Shown here one piece after another: positions 39,980 through 57,776 of a DNA stretch of 64,000 nucleotides (its first letter is position 1; the number at the start of each line of letters is the position of its first letter). Origin of the DNA: Ecdyonurus torrentis (taxonomy: Eukaryota; Arthropoda; Insecta; Ephemeroptera; Heptageniidae); contig OX439131.1 of the NCBI GenBank assembly GCA_949318235.1, forward strand, positions 2,417,809 to 2,481,808. Direction: 5' to 3'. The notes beneath the pieces are model-generated. The model was not told where the DNA came from. It was given only the letters and a program-made list of their open reading frames with translations, and did no database searches. The position numbers and the translations under genes were made by a program.

Positions 39980-41674
39980 ATGTCTGATGTAAGTTCTATC
40001 AAAGATATTGCTAATAATTTTGTAAATCATTTTGTAAATTCAATTGAAGATGTAAAGATTAATTGTAATTTAATATTAAGTGAAAATTCGCTTAAATTTA
40101 ATAGTAATTTACAATCAATGTATCTACCAAAATTAAATGAGAAACGAGCAGTTTATATTATTAATTTATTAAGTAAGAAAAAAGGACCAGGTCATGATAA
40201 TATAGGTGTTCAGGATATTTTATTTGGTGGCGAATCATTAATTCAATATTTAATAAGATTAACAAATATGTGTATTGAAAGCTCAGTATATCCTGATAAT
40301 CTAAAATTATCATTGATAAGGCCAATTTATAAAGGTGGGGATCATAAACTATATAATAATTTTAGACCAGTTGCTGTATCTGCTTTTGTTGATAAATTTA
40401 TACAAAAACATATTGAATTATTATTGTCTGATTATTTAGAAGAATTCAATATTATAAATAAAAATCAATATGCCTATCAAAAAAAAAAGGGTACAGCAAA
40501 ATGTCTATATGATGTTTCCAATTTTATAAATGAAGAATTAGAAAAAGGGCATCATGTTCTTTGTTTATTTGTTGATTATTCCAAAGCATTTGACACTATA
40601 GACCATGACTTATTGTTAAAAGATTTAGAAGAAATTGGAATACGAGGACCAACATTAATGTTAATTGCGAATATTATAAAAAATAGACAAGTTGCTGTCA
40701 AAATTAAAAATATTGTAAGTGAAATTAAAATAATAAAATGCGGTATAATACAAGGAGGGGTCTTAAGTGCTAAATTCTTTATAATTTATGTTAACAAAAT
40801 TTTTAATTTACTAAAATATTGTAAAGCAAAAATGTTTGCCGATGATTTACTTATGATAGCGGCTCATAGTAACTTTGAAGTTGCAAATAAAATGTTACAA
40901 AATGATTTTGATTCAGTTTTGGAATGGTCGCATGATAGGAAAATATTAATTAATAGGAAAAAAACAAAAGTTATGCACATTTTTAATAAGTATACATATA
41001 CTATGCAAAATATTCAATTAAGAGCTCATACTAATAAGTGTTTACATAATTTTACTTTAAATTGTAATTGTGAGTTTGTAGAACAAGTAAATAATTATAA
41101 TTACTTAGGAGCTATTATTGATCAAACATTTGATTGGGATTTGCATATTATGCAACTGTTAAATAAATTGAGATCTGCAATTTTTAAATTAAAAACAGTA
41201 AGATCATATGTGAATGAACAGACGATGAGACAATTATATTTTTCTTTTGTACATCCACATATGTTATACGGTTTATTATCTTATGGTTGTACTAAATCAG
41301 GTAAATTATGGGAATTGAAAAAAATGCAAATAAGAATATTAAAAATTTTAAAAAAAGGAAATAAGCTAAAAAGTGATCTTGAATATTTTAAGTACTTTAA
41401 GATATTGCCAATAGAAGAAATGTTTAAATGTTCTTTTATTTGTGAAAATTATTTTGAAAATTCTCATGGTATACCGAGAACTCATATTTATAGTACCAGA
41501 ACAGCAGTGACCAATCCTTTATTTGTACCAAAAATTGTAAATAGATTCACTGAAAGGACAAAAAAATTTTTACTTCCTAAATTATGGAATCAAATTCCAT
41601 CAGAATTAAAAAGTTTTGCAAATAAAAATGAAACGAAATTTAATATGAAAAAATTCTTTCTTGATAATTTATAA
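39980..41674 (+). CDS. Reverse transcriptase of a non-LTR retrotransposon (partial ORF2, N-terminus lost)
   Basis: Five hundred and sixty-four codons are open without a frameshift. RT motifs in order: GPGHDNI at residues 69-75; LIRPIYKGGDHKLYNNFRPV near 112-131; FVDYSKAFDTID near 197-208, with the first catalytic aspartate at 199; QGGVLSAKFFIIYVN near 258-272; and MFADDL at 285-290, with the catalytic pair at 288-289. INRKKTK (324-330) and NYLGAIID (374-381) follow. The C-terminus (LLPKLWNQIPSELKSF near 544-559) is the usual end of CR1/L2/Rex/Daphne-type ORF2. A full ORF2 would have an AP-type endonuclease upstream. The family's product nicks target DNA and primes cDNA synthesis. The intact frame implies a recent insertion. 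The annotated ATG is just the first Met after truncation, and expression as a working protein is doubtful. Codon use is strongly A/T-biased like the host. Confidence 0.88.
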   Translation: MSDVSSIKDIANNFVNHFVNSIEDVKINCNLILSENSLKFNSNLQSMYLPKLNEKRAVYIINLLSKKKGPGHDNIGVQDILFGGESLIQYLIRLTNMCIESSVYPDNLKLSLIRPIYKGGDHKLYNNFRPVAVSAFVDKFIQKHIELLLSDYLEEFNIINKNQYAYQKKKGTAKCLYDVSNFINEELEKGHHVLCLFVDYSKAFDTIDHDLLLKDLEEIGIRGPTLMLIANIIKNRQVAVKIKNIVSEIKIIKCGIIQGGVLSAKFFIIYVNKIFNLLKYCKAKMFADDLLMIAAHSNFEVANKMLQNDFDSVLEWSHDRKILINRKKTKVMHIFNKYTYTMQNIQLRAHTNKCLHNFTLNCNCEFVEQVNNYNYLGAIIDQTFDWDLHIMQLLNKLRSAIFKLKTVRSYVNEQTMRQLYFSFVHPHMLYGLLSYGCTKSGKLWELKKMQIRILKILKKGNKLKSDLEYFKYFKILPIEEMFKCSFICENYFENSHGIPRTHIYSTRTAVTNPLFVPKIVNRFTERTKKFLLPKLWNQIPSELKSFANKNETKFNMKKFFLDNL

Positions 41675-41759
41675 AATGTTGAACAATTTTTTGCTGTTTG
41701 TATTGATTAATGATGATTAATTTTTGCTTCTTGTATTATAAAAATACTTCTCTTAAATG

Positions 41760-41803
<44 letters not shown>

Positions 41804-41907
41804 TTGTGTAAATACGTACTTTATTTGCTTTTGAAATATATATAATAAAAAATATGTATATGTAGTAATATAATATAATAAGACACGATTGTGTAACAAT
41901 AAATGAA

Positions 41908-41935
41908 CCAACCGATAAGGCTATGCCTTGGTTGG
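41908..41935 (+). other. 3' UTR stem-loop of the LINE
   Basis: CCAACC and AAGGC pair with GCCTT and GGTTGG around a TAT loop, with a three-base GAT bulge on the left. It lies 27 bp before the terminal A-tract. In several LINE families a 3' hairpin is the recognition site for the encoded RT, so this is a likely recognition element. Confidence 0.55.
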
Positions 41936-41957
41936 ACTTTGTATATTTGTGTGTTTG

Positions 41958-42009
<52 letters not shown>

Positions 42010-42751
42010 TCAAAAGGTTTTTAACATTTCGTATATACTGGTAAACGTATTGACATAATTGACACATTTAGAGATAAAATATATACGTGAAATTTAATTT
42101 GTACAGACTCTATCCATATATTTAGTCATGGAATTGAAAAGACTTTTATTCTGTGATAATAGACAGTAACTCGTTCGCTTTTTGTCTGCTTCAACACGCT
42201 ATATATAGTTTTTGACACGTAGAGAGTATATTACATTGAAATTTCAACTTTATATAAAATACAATGTGCAATAACATTTTCAAATAATGTTAGAGTCCAT
42301 ATTTTTTTGTTCTATGGTAAAACTGATGAAAGTGAATTTTATTACATTTTTCACAATGTGTTTTTGTATGCTCTCTGAATTGTGTTACATTTCCATTTCC
42401 ATGTGCTGTAATTTCCTTCACTTCCTTTATTTCGTTTAGTTTTTAAACTTTATTCTTAGGCTAGAAAGACTTTTATATTTTGTGTGGTTTCAGAAAAAAA
42501 AAATACAGATGTCATAAAACTACGAACAGATTTAGTAGTTTTTATCTTTTTTCTTTACTTCAAATTAAGTATATAAATTTCAATAAAACAATTTTCATAA
42601 CATATTCTTAATAGCATTGCAATCACACTCTATAATCAATTAATCAAGTAATATTACCATTTAAATAAAGCTCGTGTTTATCCTATAAGTATATTGTAAG
42701 CATTTTTTAATGCTTCTTACTGGTTAATTTTTTTTATTAGCATGAAACATG

Positions 42752-42897
42752 TATACTCGACTCAAAAAACCTCAGTCGATTTAAATCGGGCATGCTTAAA
42801 GTATCGCCCATTGTCACATTTGAGGAGAAGTGGGGCGGCTGGGCGATACCGTAAAAGGTCGAACGGCAGGTAACTCAGGTTTTATGAGACGAGTATA
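42752..42897. mobile_element. TA-flanked 146-bp MITE, copy 1
   Basis: Ends TATACTCGACTCAAAAAACC and (right) GGTTTTATGAGACGAGTATA are inverted repeats. Inside, AGTATCGCCCA is mirrored by TGGGCGATAC around CATTTGAGGAGAAG. A close copy is at 63144-63289, about 90% identical by eye. The TA termini suggest a Tc1/mariner-type source. Confidence 0.8.
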
Positions 42898-43164
42898 AGA
42901 GTTTGTCTAATGCGACATTTAAATTTCCTGGTTCTAACTTGAATAGTTTTCTAAAAATAAAAATAATAATAAAAATGCTAAAATAGCTGTCCCACAATGC
43001 TACAGATTAAGAAATTAGTGGTTCTTAACGTTTTTCAGCACGCTTTTGATTGGTTACACGTCACTACCGTTAACAAGCATTGTTATTGTTACTATCGTAT
43101 GTGTATTTTACAATAAAATATTCAATAAATATTATTATTCAATATTAATTTTATTTTATTAAGC

Positions 43165-43518
43165 TTAAAGCCCTTGTCAATTTACTTTTTTATCATTTAG
43201 AATACTAGTCTGATAATTGCCATACTTTATTATCTATGAATTAGACACCAACACGTTGATTTTGTATTTATTTTCCTTTTTGCAGTTATATCACGTATCT
43301 GACGTCACAGTGTACCGCCACCAATCACAGTCACCGCTCTGGTCACGGCCCTATCGGTACATTGTGACGTCAGATACGTGATGTAACCGCATAAAGTAAA
43401 ATAAACGAAAATAAATACAAAATCAACATGTTGGTGTCTAATTCATGGATAATAAGATATGGTAATTATCAGTCCAGTATTCTAAATGATGAAAAAAGTA
43501 AGTTAACAGGGGATTTAA
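43165..43518. mobile_element. TTAA-flanked palindromic MITE, group 2 copy a
   Basis: TTAA at 43165-43168 and 43515-43518. Long arms: GCCATACTTTATTATCTATG, GACACCAACACGTTGATTTT and CACGTATCTGACGTCACAGT are mirrored on the right. TGACGTCA at 43300-43307 and 43365-43372 faces a GC-rich core. No open frame. Confidence 0.87.
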
Positions 43519-43870
43519 ATCAAATTTTTAGACAAAAGGAAATAAACTTTTCATTCTTTAAATTATGATTTATAAAATTTAGTCATTAACATAAATAACT
43601 ATGCATTAACTATGCTAGCTCATTTCTAACAATATAATATGTTCTTTATAACATACTTTATGCCATACTTCATAATAGCTATGCTATAATGTAGCGTAAT
43701 TATTATGTTTATAACATAAATATTTATATTGTTTCAACATTTATGCTTTTATCACAAAATGCAACATAAATTACGTAATGCATGTTATTAATGAATATTG
43801 GCTCAAAATATTTGAAATTATGACTTTAAATTTCTATTTTCTAACTACAGTAACTTTTTTTTAATACCAC

Positions 43871-44213
43871 TTAAAGGAATAGACCAGAGAAAAACATAAG
43901 CATTTATATCACAAAACACTTGATGGGATTTACAAAAATAACATTAGTTCGTCTCAAAACCCAACAGTAGCCCCGTAGCAGTGATCAGAAAATTCAATTT
44001 ATGCAAACCGCACAACATTTTCATACTAATTTTTGCATGTTTCTGACGTCATAAACATGAATTTTTACGCAAATTGCATACTTTACAGTTTTTTCACGCT
44101 CTCTCGTGGGACTACATTAACATTTTGGTAAAAATTGTCATCAGTTTTGAAGATCCCATTTCGTGTTTAATCATTAAAAAGCACATGTTGTTTTATGTGG
44201 TCTATGGCTTTAA
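43871..44213 (-). mobile_element. TTAA-flanked MITE, group 3 copy b
   Basis: TTAA at 43871-43874 and 44210-44213. It is inverted relative to 30351-30691: TTTGCATGTTTCTGACGTCA (TGACGTCA 44044-44051), ACGCAAATTGCATACTTTAC and AAAATTGTCATCAGTTTTGA are all the reverse complements of copy a blocks. It lies 352 bp after the group 2 element. Short open frames inside are incidental. Confidence 0.86.
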
Positions 44214-46645
<2,432 letters not shown>

Positions 46646-47261
46646 CATCACTTCATTTTAGACCAAAGCACAAACAAATGAAATGAAGAAGTACGCGCAA
46701 GCTTTATAAAAATTTATTTTAGTCCTCAATTATGATTCTTTTGTTTGAGCTTAGAATTGCCATTAGCTAGATGTCATTATCGCTCAAGTTAAATTTTACA
46801 TAAAATATCGAATTTCTTTTGTTAATAAAAAGGACGTTGCAATCAGTGTTGAGGCACATGTCTTGCACAGCACAGCAAACGTATCGTGGCTTCATCTAAA
46901 TAGTGTCTCTGACATGAAAACTCTAGACAAGACTATCTCTGACTTTACATTTTCTTTCTTTTCTTTGCAAATATTTTGTAAAATCTTAACAATGGAAGAA
47001 AAAATAATAATAACATGACAACTCTAGTTTTTTTTTATTATTATTATTATTTTTTTACATTTTTTATTATTATTAAAAATAGAAACATCAAGTTATATAT
47101 TTTATTATAAAAACTATAATATGAGATGTTAGATTAATTTATTTATTAATAATATTTTCATGATTTATTTATGTACTGAACTATACGACCTAAAAACTTT
47201 ATTGTTACATAAAAAGTCGTTTATGTCAGAATTTGAAGTTATGAAATATGGAGGTATGTAC

Positions 47262-47265
<4 letters not shown>

Positions 47266-47325
<60 letters not shown>
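47266..47325. repeat. (GA)n microsatellite, left arm of a convergent GA/CT pair
   Basis: About 60 bp of GA. Confidence 0.97.
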
Positions 47326-47328
<3 letters not shown>

Positions 47329-47516
47329 AGTATGACATTTTGCATAGGGTCAACTAAAGGGGCGTGAGGTTGAAATCGAAATATACGGGTATAAGCTCTC
47401 TCTCTCTCTCTACTACTAAGATATTGCCTCAAGGTTAGATAGGGTCATTTTATAAGAGTGGCATCGTCTCTTTTCGAATATGACATCTGCTATAGAACTC
47501 GGGTACTATACTACTA

Positions 47517-47518
<2 letters not shown>

Positions 47519-47578
<60 letters not shown>
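47519..47578. repeat. (CT)n microsatellite, right arm of a convergent GA/CT pair
   Basis: About 60 bp of CT, the same length as the GA arm 193 bp before it. A shorter CT tract (47396-47411) lies in the spacer. Confidence 0.97.
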
Positions 47579-51367
<3,789 letters not shown>

Positions 51368-52020
51368 AACTTTAAGTATTATGGAGGTTGTAAACTTTTC
51401 AGGTGTATGAATGAAAAATACTTTACCGTTATGAAGATAAATTTCAACAATCCGACCCGATATGGAACTACACTTGTCTCGTTAAATGTATAAAAAATGT
51501 AATAACAATTCCAATACTATACTACTGAAACATTACATCGAGTATTACTAGAGTCCGTTCTGTAAACTACACACGACTCTTGAGCCAGCTTTGATATTAT
51601 TTCATTAGTTAAGAACACCTGATCATGGAGTCATTACCTGTTTACTACACGTTTATATGTATGGCTGATCATGATCATTGTTATTTTTCATTTAGAACTG
51701 ATAAGAATGAAAGAAACTTTACAAAAAAAAGTTCCATGCTCAACATGCGACTCATTTTTATTGGCTCAAAAAACAAGATCAACCAATGAATTGTGTCTAA
51801 ATTTTTTGGTCAGCCAATCATTGTTAATGAGCCTCAGTATACTTTACAGTACAAATTTGGATTTCACAACGGAAATGTTGTGTTTTAGTTACATTAGGAT
51901 TTTAATTTCAATCCATGCTATTCTCACTCAAAATTGAAACTCGTTGATCATATTTTTGATATTGTAGAGAAGTTTTAATATTATTGTTCTTTTTATTTTA
52001 ATTCACAATATTTGAACAAA

Positions 52021-52155
52021 TTTTGGTCAAGGTCGCGCAGCTTAAAGGAATTCACCAAAGACGTCATATCACCGGGTGTATTTTTATTCACCTTATCAGT
52101 GACGTAACTGGTGAACGCTGGTGAACGGCATCATATTGGCTTAGAATCAAGTACA
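52021..52155. repeat. 135-bp near-identical repeat C, copy 2
   Basis: Identical to 25553-25687 apart from two substitutions, in the same orientation. The surrounding sequence is unrelated. The Tc1-type hairpin that abuts copy 1 is absent here. Confidence 0.85.
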
Positions 52156-53650
52156 TCCCTCACAAAATAAAATCAACTGCGCGAATTTTGTGCTGCGCTC
52201 AACCTCTTTATTATACAGACCTTGCTAATATTTTAAAAATATATTTTAATTCACAATTTAATGTATGCTGTGATAGACATTCAAACTTTTTAAGTCAATT
52301 CAACAAATTGCTCCAGTTGAAAATACTGGAAACTGCTGCAGCAATCTGCCCGATTATATGCATTTTGTCTGCAGGCTATATAAGCATAATTGTTAATATT
52401 TAATTAAAAATATATATATTTTGTTCATTTAATATTTCTGAATAGTTAGTTAATATCTGGCCTTCCTTAACTTGTACTAAGCCTTGGAAAGTGTAAAACT
52501 TAGTACGTAATATATTTTCAGAAATAAGTCAAGAAGAACTAACGTACTACGTACCGAAATGAAATGAATAACCTGCAATTTTAGTGATGCTTTTCAGTCT
52601 ATATAGTTGTGCAGGTTTTTCATTTCCTTGCGGTACACTTAATAATATCTTTTTTTAAGCTGAATTTAATCATTGGGCGACAGAAAATGATAATTAAATG
52701 TTTTTTATTTAGAGGTACGAGCCTACTGCGTGGTTCTCTAACTTTGCAAAATAATTTTGCTAGATTCAGCTAACTTATAGGTAGTAATTAATTAGTAAAC
52801 TGGAATAACAAGTAGTTGCCCATTATTAGAAATATTCAAAAATAAAAAATAATTTTACTGTACAGTACTTGTATAATATAAAGTATACTATTATATACTT
52901 GCTGATTTATATATGGAAAGATAAAATAAATAAATATATAATGCAATTAAAATTACATGTATAATACTTATTATAAAATGTATTTTATACAAAATTGGTA
53001 AATTCATTTGCTTTTTTTTTATAATTTTTATTAAAATTTTGAATGACAAAATCATATTCCTCATTTTAATGACCCAGTCTATCAAATTAATAAATGTTTC
53101 ACGGTACTGCTTCATGTTACTATACTGTTATTATGGTAACAGAGAGATATAGAATTAGATTTATAGAACAAAAATGTTATATAATATACATGTATTTTTA
53201 ATATAATTTATAATAATAAATAATAGGTTGCTACATAATAAAGTGTAAAACAATGGTAGTTAGGTGGTTGTTTTGTATCAGTGAAGCGCGTGCTCTAGCT
53301 ATTCCCCCAAGCATGCACGTTGTCTTTGTCACGTGTACGTGATTGTGACTCTCTCTCTCTCTCTCACTGACCTTTGACCTTTACTAGGAACAGCTGCAAC
53401 AGACTGATAGCTAATAATAATAACAATATATGCACGTGCAAAATAACGTTTTCTAAATATTTAATTATAAGCTTTTCTGAGAACAATATGACATATTATA
53501 TAATTAACAATCTTGATTAGTGTACCTTAAGGTCAATAAATAATAATAATTTATGACTTTAGTAATGTACAGGTAAAATCATGTGTAATTTTACATATAT
53601 TCATATCCTCTTTAGTGCCAATATACAATTTGACAAAAAATCTTTAAACA

Positions 53651-53716
<66 letters not shown>

Positions 53717-54678
53717 AAAATAGAGATAAAAATATGTAAAATGTGTAAAAAAAAAAAAGAAAAAAAAAGCCATGAAAATTTTGCGCTTTTTAGAGCTATT
53801 TATTTTGACCAATTAAGAAAAAGCAAAAAATAAAATAAAATAAAATAAAAAAATAAAAAAAATCGACAAAAGAGGCATATTTTTTTACTTCTGAGAGCCG
53901 CACAAAAACGTGATTAAAATTTACTACAATGAAATATTGTTTAAAAGGGTCTGGGACTGAAAAGGATATAACACAAAACAGTAGGTACAAAAGTGAAATA
54001 TAAACACATGTGCTAAATTGACATTTAATTTTTTTTTAATTATCTTAGAAATCATAGATATATGTTTAGAGAAAGAAATAACGATAAAAAATAATTATTT
54101 TAAATGTACTGAACTGAGGTGCAAGAGTGCAAATATTAATGTAGCGTCAACATACAGCCAGCACGTGTCTCATTATTTCTCACCCAGAATCCGAACTAAA
54201 TTAAAATATTTCACTGTGACTCCACAATTTAAATTACATTACCAGCAAAAAACAAAAAATGTAACTTAAAATAGGTCATGCATTAGTAAAACAACATACA
54301 AAAGAGTTAGTAACGTGGTACAATAATATTTTTATTTCTGATTTGAAAGAGCTTTTTACAAATATTATTTAAAGTTGAAAGTATGGAAAACCAAATTAAT
54401 TAAACTTTTAAAATCATTAATCACTTATATTTCAGAAGGAATGGTGAATATAGAATATACAGAGAAATTAATTAAATATGATTTTTTATCAACTTTTCGC
54501 AACGAGCAATATTTTTCAATTTGCAATATATTTTATTACATTAAAATTCATGTTTTTTTTTCAATGGAGATTGTATGCAAGTAAAATTTAAATTACAAAT
54601 GCTGTTCATTTGAATTTTACCATATAATATTTTATCAATAAAAGTGACTAAAAATTAAAAAAAAATTATGTAAGTAAT
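52156..54678. other. AT-rich sequence, no gene recognised
   Basis: It holds a short CT tract (about 53349-53366), (TA)n at about 53656-53713, and A-rich tracts at 53747-53768 and 53817-53862. Open frames at 52188-52403 and 54018-54269 have no recognisable motif. Confidence 0.45.
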
Positions 54679-55127
54679 TTAAAGCCCTTATACACTTATT
54701 TTTTATCATTTCGACTACTAGATTGATAATTACCATACTTTATTATCCATGAATTATACACCATCATGTTGATTTTGTTTTTATTTTTATTTATTTTCAT
54801 TTTGACAGTTGAAATAAAACTTATCTGACGTCATAATGTACCGGTGACCATGATTGGCTGACTTTACCACGTAACTTGACGGGTGACTGATTGGCTGACT
54901 CATCAGCGAATCACAGCCACTGGGTCTGGTCACGTGATAAGTCAGCTTATCACAGTCACCGGTACATTGTGACGTCAGATAAGTTTTATTTCAACTGTCA
55001 AAATGAAAATAAATAAAAATAAAAACAAAATCAACATGTTGGTGTCTAACTCATGGATAATAAGGTATGGTAATTATCAATCTGTTATTTTAAATGATAA
55101 AAAAAAATATGTGTATAAGAACTTTAA
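54679..55127. mobile_element. TTAA-flanked palindromic MITE, group 2 copy b
   Basis: TTAA at 54679-54682 and 55124-55127. The arms are very well conserved with copy a and with each other: TTACCATACTTTATTATCCA, TTGACAGTTGAAATAAAACT and TATCTGACGTCA are mirrored on the right. TGACGTCA at 54826-54833 and 54970-54977. The core is about 60-80 bp longer than in copy a and holds repeated GATTGGCTGACT words. A second possible right end, TTTTCTATGCCTTTAA, follows at about 55141-55155. Confidence 0.87.
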
Positions 55128-55973
55128 GTTATTTTGTAAGTTTTCTATGCCTTTAAAATTAATTTGATCATTACATGTGTACATTATAGTGTACTTATAT
55201 TTTGATGTTTATTTGTTAGCTTTATATTATTGATAATTATACATTTTAATAACATTCTAAAAATTTAATATATTTTATCTTTACGCTTTGTACCCCTATT
55301 TTAACTTTATTAATTTAACCTTTTTCGTTGCTTTATTGTTGTTATTATTTTTAATTCTGTAAAAACCTTTATGACGTAGTAAAATTAGACATTGTGTATA
55401 TTTAGATAACAAAAATGCTATGTATAATATAGTATATAGTTATTACAATAAGTGATATACCAAAATAAATTTTAAATATAAAACGTTACTTTATTAGATA
55501 TTACAAAATTATTTTCATTTAAAAACTGGGGTTTTAATAATTAAATTGGACTGAAATTATATTATGATTTTAAAAAGTTATACTTTTTGGTAATGTTTTT
55601 AAATAGTTTTGTAAACATTATATTACTGTATTGATTTTTCATGTTTTACTTTAATGTGTATTAAAATTTAGACATATTTATTTAGATAATTTTAAATTGC
55701 CACAAGATTATTTCAACCATGCTATATTTTATGTAAATAAAGTAATTTATAATATAGAGTACTCTGATATTACGTAGGTTGGCCAAAATGTTTGTTAATT
55801 AATGCTAATTGGTTTTATTTAACTATGACAGGAGCAATACATATTTTGTGAGAGATATTGCCAATAATAATATTACAGTAAAAATTTCAGCATCGAGAAT
55901 ATTTTTAACTGGAGTTTTAGCTAATTTCCTTAAGACAAGTAGATGGCTTACGTATACCAAAAAGAGCATCGTT

Positions 55974-55974
<1 letters not shown>

Positions 55975-56018
<44 letters not shown>

Positions 56019-56301
56019 CTTCGACTCATTTTATCCTGGAAGTTATATTTTTTTGCCCATTTGATTAATGCAATTTTGACGCGCAATACACGTCTCCAGC
56101 TGACTAGTACTTTTTGTGCGGGAATCCACTTTGGATTACATATAGTCATCTACTTACATTAATTTCCCCATAAGAAAGCGTGTTATTGAATTGAACCAAA
56201 AACACAAAGTCATCTGCTTTGTTATTATTGTTCACTTCGTGATCAGTACCGGATGTGACAGTTGAATAGCTATCAACAATGTTAATTTCCACAAGCACTT
56301 C
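55975..56301 (-). pseudogene. Possible retrocopy or exon remnant ending in an A-tract
   Basis: On the minus strand an open stretch of 48 codons (56301-56158) reads EVLVEINIVDSYSTVTSGTD, then HEVNNNNKADDFVFLVQFNN and TLSYGEIN. It is followed by a consensus donor-like AAT|GTAAGT, and about 140 bp later by a 40-bp A-tract (55975-56018). A second frame upstream (56474-56305) reads QVEITVAGTENTRLTKCEFS. The composition is better mixed than the surroundings. It could be a frameshifted processed copy, a transposon fragment, or a real exon. I recognise no family. Confidence 0.2.
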
Positions 56302-56947
56302 CTATTTCCATAGTATGTCCTACTCACTTGACGTAACTTCCACTTTGTTGTGAGCCTATCGTTATTATAATCTTGAGTACTGTGGGCTTTACGTTTATTT
56401 ATTTTCTCACTGAACTCACATTTTGTAAGTCGAGTATTCTCAGTACCAGCTACGGTAATTTCAACTTGAGACAATATTCAGGAACCATTAGCACTACAGT
56501 ACACTTGATATTTACTTCTTTACAGCACCATAGTCATAATATTTATATTGTTACAAAAGTTAAAAGTAAGCTTATTAAATAAAGTTATTTTTCCTCACTC
56601 ACGATAGTAAAAACAAATGATGTGGTGTAAAACCCTCAAATACGCATAAATTAAAATTTAAATAAGTTATTTACATATAAGAAAAACTTTGTACGTATCT
56701 TATTTAAAAATACTTAATACTCTTATAAATTTGTAGAAAGAAAAAAATCAATTGTAATTTTATATGAAAACGTTATCGGCTTGCAGAGGTTTGTAATAGA
56801 GTTTTTGATCAAAGAGAGACAGGCATCTCTTTGGGTGCACTTTGCTAAGTATAAGTAAGTAGTTACAATCCTATGGTATCTCAACATACGTTCGTTCTCT
56901 CGTTCTTTTCGTACACAGACAACGTAACGTTACACACACACAAGGCG

Positions 56948-57118
56948 ATGCTCTTTCTAATCTTCGTGGGATACACAAACCTATTCACTTCATCAAACAC
57001 TATTGAAGAAAATAACACTCAAAATCCAAATCAAAACACTTCAAACATCACACGTACAATTATTTGTAGACCAGTATTGATTTTGGGAGATATAGTCAAA
57101 GAAATTAAATCTAAGTAG
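56948..57118 (+). CDS. Hypothetical small secreted peptide, 56 codons
   Basis: The ATG at 56948 opens MLFLIFVGYTNLFTSSN, which looks like a short signal peptide. It is followed by a polar N/T/Q-rich part with several N-x-S/T sites, one cysteine, and a hydrophobic-basic end (RPVLILGDIVKEIKSK) before TAG. No homologue is recognised, no splice or promoter signal is convincing, and a chance frame is quite possible. Confidence 0.15.
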   Translation: MLFLIFVGYTNLFTSSNTIEENNTQNPNQNTSNITRTIICRPVLILGDIVKEIKSK

Positions 57119-57417
57119 CTGAAGGAATAACTCATGGTAGTATGTACTGTACGTTAGAAGCAAAACTGAACAAAGAATAAACTTCAAACTTTTAGTGTTC
57201 TTAAAAAATGTAATAAATAAAAAATACAAAAATATATTTGATGGATTTTTGTATTATAGAAATTGTGATTTGAACATGCAGAACACAAGAAAAATTTCAT
57301 TTAGAATATCAAAATAATGCAGGGAATCAAAAATCACATTTGCCAAACTGGACTGAAACTATTCAAGGAATAAAAGATGAAAAATATTTCACACTTTTAA
57401 TTTTATTTTATGATTTT

Positions 57418-57776
57418 TTAAAGGAATATATAGAACAGAGAAAAACATAAGCATTTATATCACAAATCACTTGATGGGATTTACATAAATAACATAAGTT
57501 TGTCTCAAAACCCAACATTAGCCCCGTAGCAGTGATCAGAAAATTCAATTTATGCAACACGCACAACATTTTCATACTAATTGTTGCATGTTTCTGACGT
57601 CATAAACATGAATTTTCACGCAAATTGCATACTTTACAGTTTTTTCACGCTGTCTTGTGGGGCTACATTAACATTCTGGTAAAAATTGTCATCAATTTTT
57701 TGAAGATCCCATTTCATGTTTATTCATTAAAAAGCACATGTTGTTTTATATGGTCTATGGCTTTAAAGGTTTCTAT
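57418..57776 (-). mobile_element. TTAA-flanked MITE, group 3 copy c
   Basis: TTAA at 57418-57421 and 57773-57776. Same orientation as 43871-44213 and very similar to it throughout (GCCCCGTAGCAGTGATCAGA; TGACGTCA at 57595-57602; GGTCTATGGCTTTAA at the end). The left end has a small insertion (GGAATATATAGAACAG). Confidence 0.87.

Larger units (their letters stand above)
39975..42006 (+). mobile_element. 5'-truncated LINE (CR1/L2/Daphne-like) with poly(A) tail
   Basis: The element consists of an intact reverse-transcriptase frame, an AT-rich 3' UTR, an internal A-tract (about 41760-41799), a stem-loop (41908-41935) and a terminal A-tract (about 41963-42006). The endonuclease domain that normally precedes the RT is absent, and in-frame stops stand directly before the first ATG. 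The left boundary is therefore approximate. I did not find a convincing target-site duplication to the sequence TATTCAAAAGG that follows the tail. Confidence 0.8.

Noticed and set aside
51671..51937. 88-codon plus-strand frame in slightly GC-richer sequence
   Set aside because: No recognisable motif, no splice or promoter context. Left out as probably chance.
55809..56162. Frames running through the poly(T) at 55975-56018
   Set aside because: They are kept open only by phenylalanine or lysine codons from the homopolymer.
55961..56956. CGATGCTCTTT near 56946 and its inverse near 55961 as target-site duplications of the retrocopy-like segment
   Set aside because: The match is inverted, whereas target-site duplications are direct.
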